A stretch of 64,000 nt of DNA from contig JAFXOX010000047.1 in assembly GCA_017528345.1 (NCBI GenBank), forward strand, positions 25,628-89,627. Reading direction: 5' to 3'. This stretch comes from Desulfovibrio sp. GTDB lineage: Bacteria > Desulfobacterota > Desulfovibrionia > Desulfovibrionales > Desulfovibrionaceae. A program made the position numbers and the translations under genes. Within the stretch, counting starts at the first letter, position 1. Every line of letters starts with the position of its first letter. Below the pieces are notes generated by a model, which saw only the letters and a list, made by a program, of their open reading frames with translations, did not search any database and was not told the DNA's origin. Shown in pieces: positions 41,780-51,372 of the stretch.

Positions 41780-42219
41780 AGGGGCTCGCCTTCGGCTGGC
41801 TGTTTCAACTGGCCGATAACTTCCCGAAACCAGTCAGGAACCCCTAGAGGACGACCTGATCTATCGATTAACGCATGCTGCGTCATACCGCTGGCCAAAA
41901 TCTTCTTCTTGTCGCTTGCGGTAATCTCATATACAAAACGCAGGGATGCTCTGCCCCATTCGCCGATGGCGATGCGAATCAGGAGCAGATCATCGTAGCG
42001 GGCCGGACTGCGGTAGCGGCAGGTGGCCTCGCGCACAGGAAGGAGAATGCCGCGCGCTTCAATCTCCGCGTAGCTCATACCGCATTGCCGGATATAGGCG
42101 CTACGAGCTCTTTCAAAGAGGTGAAGGTATTCAGCGTAATACAAAAAGCCCATGGTGTCCGTCTCTCCGTAGGAGACACGATGGGGAAGCCAAATATCTG
42201 GAGCCGGAAAATCATGCAT
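41773..42219 (-). CDS. ybgC: YbgC/FcbC-type acyl-CoA thioesterase
   Basis: The 148-residue hot-dog-fold 4HBT thioesterase hydrolyses acyl-CoA or acyl-ACP. The signature YGETDTMGFLYYAEYLHLFERAR (17-39) contains the catalytic Asp and the substrate-shielding Tyr of the YbgC type. In E. coli YbgC belongs to the tol-pal cluster; here it faces the mltA gene instead. GGGAG lies 8 nt before the ATG. The start codon abuts that of the divergent mltA gene, so the two genes share no separate intergenic space. Confidence 0.9.
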   Translation of the reverse strand: MHDFPAPDIWLPHRVSYGETDTMGFLYYAEYLHLFERARSAYIRQCGMSYAEIEARGILLPVREATCRYRSPARYDDLLLIRIAIGEWGRASLRFVYEITASDKKKILASGMTQHALIDRSGRPLGVPDWFREVIGQLKQPAEGEPLY

Positions 42220-43359
42220 ACTTTTTCTCCCAGTGCCATGACGGCGCAGAAGATGCTGCGCCGTCTCTCATGTCTTCTGCTTGTGACATCCTTTGTACTC
42301 CTTGCAGCCTGTGCAGGCAAGAAGCCAACCGAGGATATCGCCCCCTCCATGCCCGCTGTGCAGCGCGATGAAAGTCCTCAATACTTTGTCTCACAACTGC
42401 GGGTGCAGGATCAGGGTATGCGCAGTTTCCGCGAGCTCGCGCCGACCATCGACAAATCTCTGGACTATCTCAAACGCAAAAAAAGCAGTGACTATGCCAT
42501 CAGAAGACCAGGTCTGACCATGACCTGGGGGGAGATGAAACGCACGTTGATCAGACTCAAGCAACTTCTGCCGAGCCTCGACGCCAATCCCTCCCTCTTT
42601 ACGGAAAATTTTGAATGGGTGCGTGTGAATCCCTATATCAGTTATTCCGGCTACTATTCACCCGTGGTCAAAGCCAGTACCACCCGCAAGCCTGGCTATA
42701 CCCATCCCATTTACCGCAGGCCCCCGGATCTTGGCAAACACAAAGGTGCCTATTATACGCGCAGAGAGATTGAAGAAGAAGGGAAACTGGCCAATCGCGG
42801 TCTGGAGCTGGCCTGGGCGGCAGACCCCGTAGACGTCTTCTTTCTGGAAATCCAGGGCTCGGGCTGCCTACTCATGGAAGACGGCCGACAGGTTTGCATC
42901 AATTATGCCGGACAAAACGGGCACAAATACAAAAGTTCCGGCCGCATCATGCGCGAGAAGGGTCTGCTGGAACGCGGTGACATTTTTGAGCAGCGCCAGT
43001 GGCTCAAGGACCATCCTGATCGCGTCAACGAGATCCTCCACGAAAATCCCAGTTTTGTTTTTTTCAAGCTTGAAGGCACAGGACCCACCGGTGCCATGGG
43101 GTACGTGGTCGATGACTGGAAGTCTTTGGCCACAGACCGCTCCTTCATCCCCCTGGGCAGTGTTGTAGCCTATGGTGTGAATATTCCTGATCCCAAGCGT
43201 GGCAAGATGGCTCTGCGCGGCATCGGCTTTGCCCAGGACGTGGGCGGTGCCATTAAGAAGAATCGCATTGACATCTACTGTGGCAGTGATCAGCGTGCCA
43301 ATTACGTAGCCAGCTTCCTTGACGCCAAAGGCCCTGCCTGGGTGCTCAGAGCCAAATAA
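42214..43359 (+). CDS. mltA: MltA-type lytic murein transglycosylase (lipoprotein)
   Basis: The 381-residue product has a signal peptide with lipobox LAAC, so Cys33 would be acylated and the enzyme anchored to the outer membrane. The MltA barrel domain includes YISYSGYYSPVV, DPVDVFFLEIQGSG and NYAGQNGHKYKSSGRIM; the 3D domain at the C-terminus has FIPLGSVVAY and ALRGIGFAQDVGGAIKKNRIDIYCG with catalytic-type Asp residues. It cleaves glycan strands to anhydro products. GGAG precedes the ATG at 42214; ATGs at 42238 and 42253 have weaker sites. The HerA-like gene follows after 10 nt. Confidence 0.92.
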   Translation: MHTFSPSAMTAQKMLRRLSCLLLVTSFVLLAACAGKKPTEDIAPSMPAVQRDESPQYFVSQLRVQDQGMRSFRELAPTIDKSLDYLKRKKSSDYAIRRPGLTMTWGEMKRTLIRLKQLLPSLDANPSLFTENFEWVRVNPYISYSGYYSPVVKASTTRKPGYTHPIYRRPPDLGKHKGAYYTRREIEEEGKLANRGLELAWAADPVDVFFLEIQGSGCLLMEDGRQVCINYAGQNGHKYKSSGRIMREKGLLERGDIFEQRQWLKDHPDRVNEILHENPSFVFFKLEGTGPTGAMGYVVDDWKSLATDRSFIPLGSVVAYGVNIPDPKRGKMALRGIGFAQDVGGAIKKNRIDIYCGSDQRANYVASFLDAKGPAWVLRAK

Positions 43360-43369
43360 AGGAGCTTCT

Positions 43370-44830
43370 ATGCTGTGCCACGATCACGCTATTCTGGCAG
43401 GACTCGCATCGGGCAAAGAGCTTGCCCTTCTGCCCGCCATGGCCACCCGCCACGGTCTCATCACAGGGGCTACCGGCACAGGTAAAACCATCACCTTGCA
43501 GACATTGGCCGAAGGCTTCAGTGAACTTGGCGTTCCAGTCTTTCTTGCCGACGTTAAGGGGGATCTGGCGGGGCTTTCCCAAAAAGGCGAACCCAAGGGG
43601 AAGATTGCCAGCCGTATTCAGGAATTGCAGCTGCCTGAACGAGGCTATGCAAATACGGGCTTTCCCGTCTGCTTCTGGGATGTGTTCGCAGACCTTGGCC
43701 TGCCCCTGCGCGCAACCATCAGTGACATGGGCCCGCTTCTGCTTTCCCGTCTGCTCAGGCTCAACAGCGTGCAGTCCGCCCTTTTGCAAAGTGCCTTCCG
43801 CATTGCCGATGACAACGGACTGCTCCTGCTCGACCTCAAAGATCTTAAAAGCCTGCTCACCCATCTCTCCCAACATGAAGCCCTCTACCGTCCAAAATAC
43901 GGCAATCTTCCCAAACAGAGCATTGGTGCTATCCAGCGAGGCCTTCTAGAACTCGAAGCTCAGGGGGCAGAGGACTTTTTCGGTGAACCTGCGCTGAATA
44001 TCAGCGACCTTTTGCTCACCGATGCCTGGGGCCACGGTGTCATCAATATTCTTGAGGCACAAAAGCTCATCAACAACAGCCCCAAAATCTACGCCTGCCT
44101 ACTTCTCTGGCTGCTCTCCAAACTTTTTGAGGAATTGCCCGAATGCGGCGATCTTGCCAAGCCCAAGCTCGTCTTCTTCTTCGATGAGGCTCATCTGCTC
44201 TTCGACCACGCCGAGCCGGCCCTTTTGGAAAAGATCGAACAGGTTGTCCGACTCATCCGCAGCCGTGGCGTCGGCATTTTCTTTATCAGCCAAACCCCCG
44301 CTGACATTCCGGATTCGGTGCTTGGACAATTGCAGAACAGAGTCCAGCATGCCCTCAGAGCCTTTACGCCCAAGGAACGTAAGGCCGTCAAATGTGCCGC
44401 TGAGGCCTTCAGACCCAATCCGGCCCTAGATATCAGCCGAGTCATAGAAGAGCTCGGCGTGGGTTGCGCCTTAGTCTCCTTCCTCGATGAAAAGGGCGTA
44501 CCTCGCATTGTCGAGGAGGCGGCCATTATTCCCCCACAAAGCCATACTGGCCCTATAGAATCCGGGCAAATGGCTCAAATCATCCAGCATTCTCCTCTTC
44601 AGGCAACTTACGCCAAAGCTCTGGACCGCTATTCTGCCTACGAAATGCTCGCTGAAAAAATGCAGGTGCCAGGACCCAAGGCCACAAAAAAAGACGAGGA
44701 TCCTCTTGAGGGAATCCTCGCAACCTTTGCCAAAAAAGCTGGTCAGCAGGTAACAAATCAAATTGCCCGCAGTATCGGCCGCAAACTGGCACGTGGCATT
44801 CTTGGTACCCTTTTTGGCGGCAAAGCCTAA
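43370..44830 (+). CDS. HerA-like ATPase, DUF853/YjgR family
   Basis: The 486-residue P-loop ATPase has Walker A TGATGTGKTITLQTLAE near residue 33 and Walker B KLVFFFDEAHLLFD near 270. It also has FFISQTPADIPDSVLGQL and NRVQHALRAFTPKE, which are typical of the YjgR (DUF853) branch of HerA/FtsK-type ATPases. The DNA or nucleoprotein substrate of this family is not settled. AAGGAG lies 6 nt before the ATG at 43370. It follows mltA by 10 nt, suggesting an operon. No NurA nuclease gene is adjacent, so a HerA-NurA system is not supported. The tail is Lys- and Gly-rich. Confidence 0.88.
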   Translation: MLCHDHAILAGLASGKELALLPAMATRHGLITGATGTGKTITLQTLAEGFSELGVPVFLADVKGDLAGLSQKGEPKGKIASRIQELQLPERGYANTGFPVCFWDVFADLGLPLRATISDMGPLLLSRLLRLNSVQSALLQSAFRIADDNGLLLLDLKDLKSLLTHLSQHEALYRPKYGNLPKQSIGAIQRGLLELEAQGAEDFFGEPALNISDLLLTDAWGHGVINILEAQKLINNSPKIYACLLLWLLSKLFEELPECGDLAKPKLVFFFDEAHLLFDHAEPALLEKIEQVVRLIRSRGVGIFFISQTPADIPDSVLGQLQNRVQHALRAFTPKERKAVKCAAEAFRPNPALDISRVIEELGVGCALVSFLDEKGVPRIVEEAAIIPPQSHTGPIESGQMAQIIQHSPLQATYAKALDRYSAYEMLAEKMQVPGPKATKKDEDPLEGILATFAKKAGQQVTNQIARSIGRKLARGILGTLFGGKA

Positions 44831-44861
44831 TTTTTGGCATATCTGTACGCTTGCCATGATG

Positions 44862-44902
44862 GAGTCGTTGCCCAATCCCCGAGAGGATTTGGGCAACGAC
44901 TC
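44862..44902. other. Strong hairpin downstream of the HerA-like gene
   Basis: GAGTCGTTGCCCAA and TTGGGCAACGACTC form a perfect 14-bp stem, extended by a few pairs past a bulge. No T-tract follows on the plus strand (AGGAAAAAAT). It probably marks the 3' end of the mltA-herA transcript, at the border to the AT-rich decayed region. Confidence 0.5.
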
Positions 44903-45027
44903 AGGAAAAAATCCCTCACAACCGCACTGCGCACCTATTGCAGATGCACGGGCATTTTTGCCCCTCAAGAGGCCGTTTTCGTGCCATACCATATGCCCGC
45001 AAACTCTAAATAGTGTTCTCCTATACG

Positions 45028-46728
45028 CTATTTTTTCTCCAAAATACGCTTCCAGTCCAATGTTTCTTCCGCACCTCCACAAATCACAACCTCTTTTCCT
45101 TGGAAAGCAAAGCCATAAACATAAATATTGCTTGGCGCAACTTCTCGCTTTAACAAATCATTAATATAATACTTTTCTTTTATTTGCCTTAGCGCATTAA
45201 TACATGTTTCTTCAAAACATTTTTCTTTTTTGTTATTTATAACCTTAAATTCAATCACAACATCCTTTTCATTACTATCTTTAGAAAACATGCATATATC
45301 ATATCTACCCAAACCACTCTGATGGTTTGAACGAATATCATATTTATCTTTCATATCAACAATTAAACATAAAACAAAAGCATGGTAAAAATTTTCAGAC
45401 TGATTTCTTCCAGTATCAAAATATTTAAAAGTATTTTTAGCAATATCTTTTATAAGCTCATTCATTTTGTCTATATCATTATTTAACAGTGATTGTTGAA
45501 AATAGTTCCTACTAGTATTAACTTCATTAAACAGACAAGTTATTCTATTTTCTAAAATAATATGTGACTCATAATTTGTTAAAGTAATTTTATAGATATT
45601 ATCTCTTGATTAAAAGCTAGTGTGTGATTTGACATAACCAGCAGCTAGCAGTAAACTCCAAATAGTATTATTATTTTTATACAATTGAGAAAAAACGATC
45701 TGCTCGTCTAGTTTAGTTACGATTGGCTTACCTTGTAAAAGATATTCTACTTCTTTTTTTATTTGTGTATCGCCGTGAGCGATCAGTTCTCCAACAAGAG
45801 CATTAGAGCTCGTATCATCACAATATAGAGCAAATGTTTTTTATGAAAGATACCCAACAATAGACCAATGATTATAGATATTTTTTTCTTTTCCAAATAT
45901 AAATCCATCATACCATTTTTTGACTTTATCCTTTTCTGCTAGACCATACTCGTCCATAGCATCAAAAACTTTTTTTCTGTAAAACCAAAGCAGTCAGCAT
46001 AGCTGTTCGTTGTCGTTGTAACTGTTTTAATATTATTCATATCTGAAAAAATTTACTATTTTGCGACTACAGTAACACCAGTTAATAAGCCACGTTCAAT
46101 ATATTGATTATCATTAAACGTTGCATTAAAAAACCACGTATAAAAGTCACAAGCTTTTCCCAGTACCCGTTTAACCAATCTTGTTGCAGTGGCGTATCAT
46201 ATTCATCTAAAAGAACAATTGGCTTAACTTTATGATGAATTGCCAAAAATTATAAAGATAATGAAGAGAATCCTGAGCTGTTTCATCTGACACGGGCTTA
46301 TGTACGAAAGTAAAACATTCTCTTTACGTCTGAGAAATTATATTTAAATCAATAAATTTGAAAAATTCATTATAAATATTTGCTAAAGAAGCTTTTATTA
46401 TAGATACCACTCCCTCGCATGTATTATTAATTTTTGCAAAAGAAACAAAAACAACTGGAATCCTACATTGAAATCTCCTAATTTCATTATCTTTCCAAAT
46501 ATCTAGTTCTGCAAATATGTCATCTCTTTCTGAGAACTCCGGCAAGAAGAACGTCTTAACAGTATCGAGTATAAGAGTCTTGCCAAAACACCTGAGTCTT
46601 GTAATTAAAGTAACATCAATACCATCATGCCAACAATATTTAATAAATTTAGTTTTATCAATATAAAAGTAGTTATTTATTCGTAATTTTGCAAAGCTCT
46701 GTGTACCTGGCGTTATAATGTGAGACAT
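45028..46728 (-). pseudogene. AAA-ATPase-like / PD-(D/E)XK nuclease (DUF1703) gene, multiply disrupted
   Basis: Fragments of one protein lie in order on the minus strand. 46728-46324 carries the N-terminal segment with a degraded Walker A (RLRCFGKTLILDTVK; the family has RPRRFGKT). Around 46216-46181 lies a Walker B remnant, LLDEYDTPLQQ. Near 46085-46060 is a remnant of the TGVT sensor motif. 45465-45028 encodes the C-terminal nuclease domain with RYDICMFSKDSNEKDVVIEFKV. Stops and frameshifts separate them. The DNA is much more AT-rich than its neighbours, indicating horizontal origin. It belongs to the same family as the gene at 12158-13801 but is further decayed. Confidence 0.85.
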
Positions 46729-46888
46729 AACACTTATTCCTTACTCTTACGGATAGAAAATACCTAGCAAAAACATAAATCATAATACTTGGCTTGATGG
46801 TTCTCGTAGCATGCCGCGACGCATTGATCTTGTATCCACATCAGAGTACTGGAAGCTTGTTCCGCTTGTAAGATCAGATTTGTCCACA

Positions 46889-46922
46889 AAAAAAGCCTCA
46901 GACCTACAATGAGTCCGAGGCC
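46889..46922 (-). terminator. Rho-independent terminator of the apeB operon
   Basis: On the minus strand GCCTCGGAC and GTCTGAGGC form a 9-bp stem with one mismatch, followed by TTTTTTT, 26 nt after the aminopeptidase stop. Confidence 0.8.
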
Positions 46923-46947
46923 ACAAAGGCAGTCAAAAAAATGTCTG

Positions 46948-48342
46948 CTAACGATTCAAAAAGGCCGAATAGGCAAGCCAGGTTGCGTAGATGTCCGCGC
47001 AGCTTGCCAGTTCAAACGGGCTGTGCATAGCCAGAAGCGCAGGCCCAAGATCAATGACCTGCATACCCCACTGGGCAAGGAAAAGGGCAACCGTACCACC
47101 GCCACCGGAATCGACCTTGCCCAACTCCGCCACCTGCCAGGGAATATTGGCACGGTTCAAGAGCCCCCGCATCAAGCCGAAATATTCGGCATCAGCGTCA
47201 CTTGCGCCATATTTGCCACGTGAGCCGGTAAATTTACTGAAGCAAGGGCCGTACCCCAATTGAGCGGCATTCTGCTTTTCGTGCAGATCCTGATAATCGG
47301 GGTCCAGTGCCGCTGTGACATCGGCGGAAAGGGCCTGACTCTGTAGCAGGACCTGAGAGGCAGAAATTGTGGGATCCCAGGCCTTGGTGATCGTCTCCAC
47401 ACAGTAGCCCAAAAAACGTGAAGACGCGCCCGTGGCACCATCTGAGCCAATTTCTTCCTTGTCCCAGAACATAATGGCTTTGCTGCGGCCAAGGTGCTCA
47501 CTGGACAACAAAGCCTCGAGGGCTGTGAAGACACAAATACGGTCATCATGCCCGTAGGCGCCAAGCAAACCACGGTCAAAACCCACATAACGGGCACTGC
47601 CGGCAGGTACAACCTCAAGTTCTGCCGTGATCAGATCTTCTTCACAAATATCCAGATGCTCGTGAAGCAGCTCAAGCACAGCTTTCTTAATGGGATTTTC
47701 TTCTTTCTTCTCTTCCTTCGTTTCTAGCGTCTCGCATTCCTCATCGCTGGGCAGTTTGTGCCCAACCACAATATTCAGCTTCTCTCCGTCAAAGGCCTCG
47801 CGCACGGTCTGCTCAACCTGTTTCTGTGCCAGATGGGGCAAAAGATCCGCCACGCAAAACACAGGATCCTCAGGCTTTTCACCCAGGCAGATTTCCACAC
47901 ATTCACCATTATCCCTGACAATCACGCCGTGAATGGCCAATGGACGTGACAGCCACTGATACTTGCGAATACCGCCGTAATAATGGGTTTTGGCCTGCGC
48001 CAGACCTGCCTGTTCAATAAGGGGACGCTGCTTGCAGTCTAAGCGCGGGGAATCAGCATGGGCGGCAATCAGGGACAGTCCTTCTCTGAGAGGAAGAGTG
48101 CCACGCCGGGCCGCAAAAAGGGATTTGCCGCGAAGATTGGCCAGATAAAATCCGCTGGACGGATCCTCGCCGTACCCGGCCTCGCGCAAGCGCCTTTCCA
48201 CATAGGCAATGGTCTCGCGCTCCGTTTTGCACGCACTTAAAAATTCACGATAACGCTCGACAAATTTAAAAATTTCCTTTTGATCCGCCTCAGCAGCAAA
48301 ACGCTTCCAGGCACTCTTAGGCGTATAGGTCAAATCCTGCAT
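46948..48342 (-). CDS. apeB: M18-family aminopeptidase
   Basis: The 464-residue zinc aminopeptidase of the aspartyl-aminopeptidase family has metal and active-site motifs AAHADSPRLD (near 95), GAYGHDDRICVFTALEAL, MFWDKEEIGSDGATGA and MHSPFELASCADI near the C-terminus. It releases N-terminal residues from peptides in the cytoplasm. The ATG at 48342 begins the conserved N-terminus (MQDLTYTPKSAWKR). A GTG at 48369 in frame is an alternative. AAAGAGAG is a weak local RBS; the strong AAAGGAGG lies upstream of a hairpin. It is last in the folC-selA-apeB run. Confidence 0.92.
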   Translation of the reverse strand: MQDLTYTPKSAWKRFAAEADQKEIFKFVERYREFLSACKTERETIAYVERRLREAGYGEDPSSGFYLANLRGKSLFAARRGTLPLREGLSLIAAHADSPRLDCKQRPLIEQAGLAQAKTHYYGGIRKYQWLSRPLAIHGVIVRDNGECVEICLGEKPEDPVFCVADLLPHLAQKQVEQTVREAFDGEKLNIVVGHKLPSDEECETLETKEEKKEENPIKKAVLELLHEHLDICEEDLITAELEVVPAGSARYVGFDRGLLGAYGHDDRICVFTALEALLSSEHLGRSKAIMFWDKEEIGSDGATGASSRFLGYCVETITKAWDPTISASQVLLQSQALSADVTAALDPDYQDLHEKQNAAQLGYGPCFSKFTGSRGKYGASDADAEYFGLMRGLLNRANIPWQVAELGKVDSGGGGTVALFLAQWGMQVIDLGPALLAMHSPFELASCADIYATWLAYSAFLNR

Positions 48343-48351
48343 ACTCTCTTT

Positions 48352-48380
48352 GTGTGCCGCAAGCGGCACACGCCTCCTTT
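48352..48380 (-). promoter_or_regulatory. apeB ribosome-binding region with hairpin between GGAGG and ATG
   Basis: On the minus strand AAAGGAGG (48380-48373) is followed after one nt by the perfect repeat GTGTGCCG-CTTG-CGGCACAC (extended to 9 bp at 48371-48352), then 9 nt to the ATG. Folding would bring GGAGG to about 10 nt from the start. Confidence 0.5.
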
Positions 48381-48403
48381 TTCACAAACAAAGTTGCAGC
48401 CCC

Positions 48404-49825
48404 TCACAGGGCCGAATGCGCCTTGTCCCAGGCTTCAGAGAGGGCTGCGACAAGCAGCCGGTTGTCTGCCGCATCAAGCGTTCTGGGATCAAGACAAAAA
48501 GCATCTACTTCCAGTCTCCCGAGCACGGGAGGATGCGTGGCAAGCAAAGCCATTTTCAGATCAAGGGCCGACATACCCCTGGGTTTCAGGGTCACAAGAC
48601 AGGTTGGTAAATCATATTGTGGAAATGCGCCACCTCCCACCCGCGAGACATCCGTTTTCAGCGCAATCTGAAAACGCTCCCCCAAAGCTCTGACAAGATG
48701 CCTTTGCAAGGCTCTGGCGCGCTTATGAAGTTCTTCAGAGCTCAGAAGAATACGTCGGAGTGTGGGAATCTGCTCCTTGGCCTTTGAAGGATCTCGGTAG
48801 CTGCGCAAAGTGGCTTCAAGAGCTGCATAGCAGAGCTTATCACAGCGCAGGGCCCTGGTCAGCTGATTTTTTTTCATCTGTGCAATAAGCGCACGTTTCC
48901 CCACAATAATGCCTGCCTGAGGCCCTCCCAGCACCTTGTCCCCTGAAAAACAGACAAGATCAGCCCCCTGGGCCACGGCATCCTGCACTGTGGGCTCATC
49001 GGGAAGCCCGGCCTCGGCAAAATGGATCAAACTGCCACTGCCAAGATCTTCCAGAAGCAGGAGATCATGGGCATGGGCAAGCTCTGCCAGTTTTGCCAAC
49101 TCCACACGCTGATGAAAGCCTACTATGCGGAAATTAGAGGTATGCACGCGCATCAGGGCCCGTGTTGTCTCGTCAATGGCTTCGGCATAGTCTTCAAGAT
49201 GGGTTCGATTGGTTGCCCCGACCTCCCTGAGAATGGCTCCGCTTTTGGCCATAACAGCTGGAATGCGAAAGCTTCCACCAATTTCCACAAGTTCTCCGCG
49301 AGAGACAATCACCTCATGACCATGACAGAATGTATCAAGCATGAGCATGACAGCCGCGGCATTATTGTTGACCACAAGAGCCGCTTCAGCTCCTGTCAAC
49401 TCCTGCAGAAGTTCCTCCACAAGACTATAGCGGCTGCCACGCTGGCCCGTATCAAGATCAAGCTCAAGATTGGTATAGCCTGCGGCCGCAAGAGCCACAG
49501 CTTCCCTGGCATCCGCAGAAAGAACGCTTCGGCCGAGATTGGTATGTACCACAACGCCTGTGGCATTGATCACTTTTTTCAGACGTGGGGCAAGGGAGGC
49601 GTGCACAACATCAAGGAGTGCCGGCAGGTGCTTGGCTAAGGCTAGCTCATCTGGGTCTTGAAGATGGCCTTCTCGGATTTTGTTTCGCTGTCTGTCCCAG
49701 TAGGCAGCGATCAGAGTCCGCAGACTTTCTCTGGGACAGGAGGCAAGATCCGGGGACGACTGCACAAGACACTGCTTGGTCTCGTCAACGCCGGGTATGG
49801 CTCGAAACAGAACTCGCTGATCCAT
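48404..49825 (-). CDS. selA: L-seryl-tRNA(Sec) selenium transferase
   Basis: The 473-residue PLP enzyme converts seryl-tRNA(Sec) to selenocysteyl-tRNA with selenophosphate. Motifs are INATGVVVHTNLGRS (86-100), NNNAAAVML, and the PLP-binding Lys297 in CFSGDKVLGGPQAGIIVG. Its presence implies that the organism makes selenoproteins, as sulfate reducers with selenocysteine formate dehydrogenases or hydrogenases do; selB and selC are not in this window. The start overlaps the folC stop by one base (TAATG), so translation is coupled. Confidence 0.95.
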   Translation of the reverse strand: MDQRVLFRAIPGVDETKQCLVQSSPDLASCPRESLRTLIAAYWDRQRNKIREGHLQDPDELALAKHLPALLDVVHASLAPRLKKVINATGVVVHTNLGRSVLSADAREAVALAAAGYTNLELDLDTGQRGSRYSLVEELLQELTGAEAALVVNNNAAAVMLMLDTFCHGHEVIVSRGELVEIGGSFRIPAVMAKSGAILREVGATNRTHLEDYAEAIDETTRALMRVHTSNFRIVGFHQRVELAKLAELAHAHDLLLLEDLGSGSLIHFAEAGLPDEPTVQDAVAQGADLVCFSGDKVLGGPQAGIIVGKRALIAQMKKNQLTRALRCDKLCYAALEATLRSYRDPSKAKEQIPTLRRILLSSEELHKRARALQRHLVRALGERFQIALKTDVSRVGGGAFPQYDLPTCLVTLKPRGMSALDLKMALLATHPPVLGRLEVDAFCLDPRTLDAADNRLLVAALSEAWDKAHSAL

Positions 49826-51072
49826 TATTCCTCCAGATGTTCAGGCAAAAGCGCGTGAGGAAAGGCTGAGAAAAATTCCGACAAAAGGTAGAGCGACCCT
49901 GTCAGAAGATAGGGCGCATCGTGCGTGCAGGCAAGTCTCTTCAACGTTTCTTCAACTGACAGGCCCACAAGACGTCCTGCCTGCGCCCCATGGTCCCAAA
50001 AATCGGAAAGTCGGGCAGGATCCAAGGCCCGCTCGTTATGGATCAAGGGCAGATGCACATCAAGGTGAGGATAGCGCTGTTTGAGAAGACGCGCCAGGTT
50101 CTGCCAGTCCTTGTCACCAAGACAGCTAAAGACGAGACCCTTGGGGTGAAGACCAGCCATATCCAGCGAGCGCAGCATGGTCTGCATGCCGTGGGGATTA
50201 TGGGCGCCGTCGAGAATGAGGGGGGGGTAGTTAGCGCAGCCTTCAAGCCTTTGCAGACGCCCTGGCAGAAACGCTTCGGCTAAGCCTTGCTTGATCCGGG
50301 ATGGATCTGGCTCCAGACCTATATGCGCACAGACCCGTTCAAACGTCGCCAAGGCCAGGGCCGCATTGTTTCGCTGATGGCTTCCGCAAAGCCCAAGTGG
50401 CCCTTCATAGGTGCACCTTGCCTCCAGGATCTGAAGATCAAGATGTCGCTTACAGGCTATGCGCTCCAAGACAGCTCGTGCCGCCGGATACTGACAGGCC
50501 GACACAACACAGTGCCCAGAGGCCATGGCCTGCGCCTTATCTAAGGCTATGTCTGTGAGCGTAGGGCCCAAAAGCGCACAGTGGTCTAAGGCAATGGGCG
50601 TATAGCAGAGGACATCCCGATGTGTGGCTGTGGTTGCATCATGGGCGCCGCCAAGACCTGCCTCAAGCACCGCCACCTGCACCTGCCTTTGACAAAAAAG
50701 TTCAAGCGCTACCAGGGTCATAAACTCAAAATACGTCAGCCCCTGATCCACGGCCAGCACGTTGTTTGCGGCCTCAAGCCACGCTTCCTCATCAAAGTCA
50801 CAGGGAAAACCACGAATGCGTTCCTTGGGCGAAACAAAATGAGGCGAGGTATAAAGACCACAGGGCAATCCATGGGCATGACAGAGGTTCGCGAGAAAGG
50901 TCGAGGTGGAGCCCTTGCCATTGGTGCCCAGAACCTGCACCACACATGCAGGTTTTCTCGGCCCAAGGCGAGCTATGGCGTCATGCATGCGTCCAAGTGA
51001 GAGATCAATGTGAAAAAGGCCTCGTTCCTGCAAAAAGGCCCAGACGTCTTCTATACATCCAAAGGCTTGCAT
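49825..51072 (-). CDS. folC: Bifunctional folylpolyglutamate synthase/dihydrofolate synthase
   Basis: The 415-residue Mur-ligase-type enzyme adds glutamate to dihydropteroate and to folates. The P-loop is VLGTNGKGSTSTFLANL (near 40); other family segments are YTSPHFVSPKERIRG, LEAGLGGAHDATTA and LILDGAHNPHGMQTML. The ATG at 51072 was chosen because GAGG precedes it by 6 nt and MQAFGCIEDVWAFL begins the typical N-terminus; a longer frame to 51156 lacks support. It is first in a folC-selA-apeB run and diverges from adk. Confidence 0.93.
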   Translation of the reverse strand: MQAFGCIEDVWAFLQERGLFHIDLSLGRMHDAIARLGPRKPACVVQVLGTNGKGSTSTFLANLCHAHGLPCGLYTSPHFVSPKERIRGFPCDFDEEAWLEAANNVLAVDQGLTYFEFMTLVALELFCQRQVQVAVLEAGLGGAHDATTATHRDVLCYTPIALDHCALLGPTLTDIALDKAQAMASGHCVVSACQYPAARAVLERIACKRHLDLQILEARCTYEGPLGLCGSHQRNNAALALATFERVCAHIGLEPDPSRIKQGLAEAFLPGRLQRLEGCANYPPLILDGAHNPHGMQTMLRSLDMAGLHPKGLVFSCLGDKDWQNLARLLKQRYPHLDVHLPLIHNERALDPARLSDFWDHGAQAGRLVGLSVEETLKRLACTHDAPYLLTGSLYLLSEFFSAFPHALLPEHLEE

Positions 51073-51142
51073 CAGCACCTCGCACAGAGTCAAAAAAGCG
51101 CTCAACCCAAAGGTTACGTTGCCGTAAAGGCGTACCTTGCGC

Positions 51143-51171
51143 TTCACAAAAGCCAATCTCTATGGTATATT
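51143..51171 (+). promoter_or_regulatory. Sigma-70-type promoter upstream of adk
   Basis: TTCACA, a 17-nt spacer and TATATT match the -35 and -10 consensus at 5 of 6 positions each. It lies about 200 nt before the adk ATG, implying a long 5' leader. Confidence 0.55.
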
Positions 51172-51372
51172 CCGTTAAGAGCGGGAATTTGGAAAAACCG
51201 TACTACTTCGCTGTTTTCCTTTTCTTGCCAAAATCCGTGTTTTCTGTGTGCGTGCACACATGACATACGCTCACGCGCTTCACAAGTCCCGTTTTTCCGC
51301 TTGCGCTCTGGACCTTTTCCCGTACGGCCAAAGCTTCAGGGCCACAAGCCAACGTCTAAAGGAGCACCACCA

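Noticed and set aside
43370..44830. HerA-NurA type defence or repair system
   Set aside because: The ATPase belongs to the DUF853/YjgR branch and no NurA nuclease, Sir2 or DUF4297 partner gene is next to it.
45028..46728. Active AAA-ATPase-nuclease defence gene
   Set aside because: Too many stops and frameshifts, and the Walker A motif is damaged.
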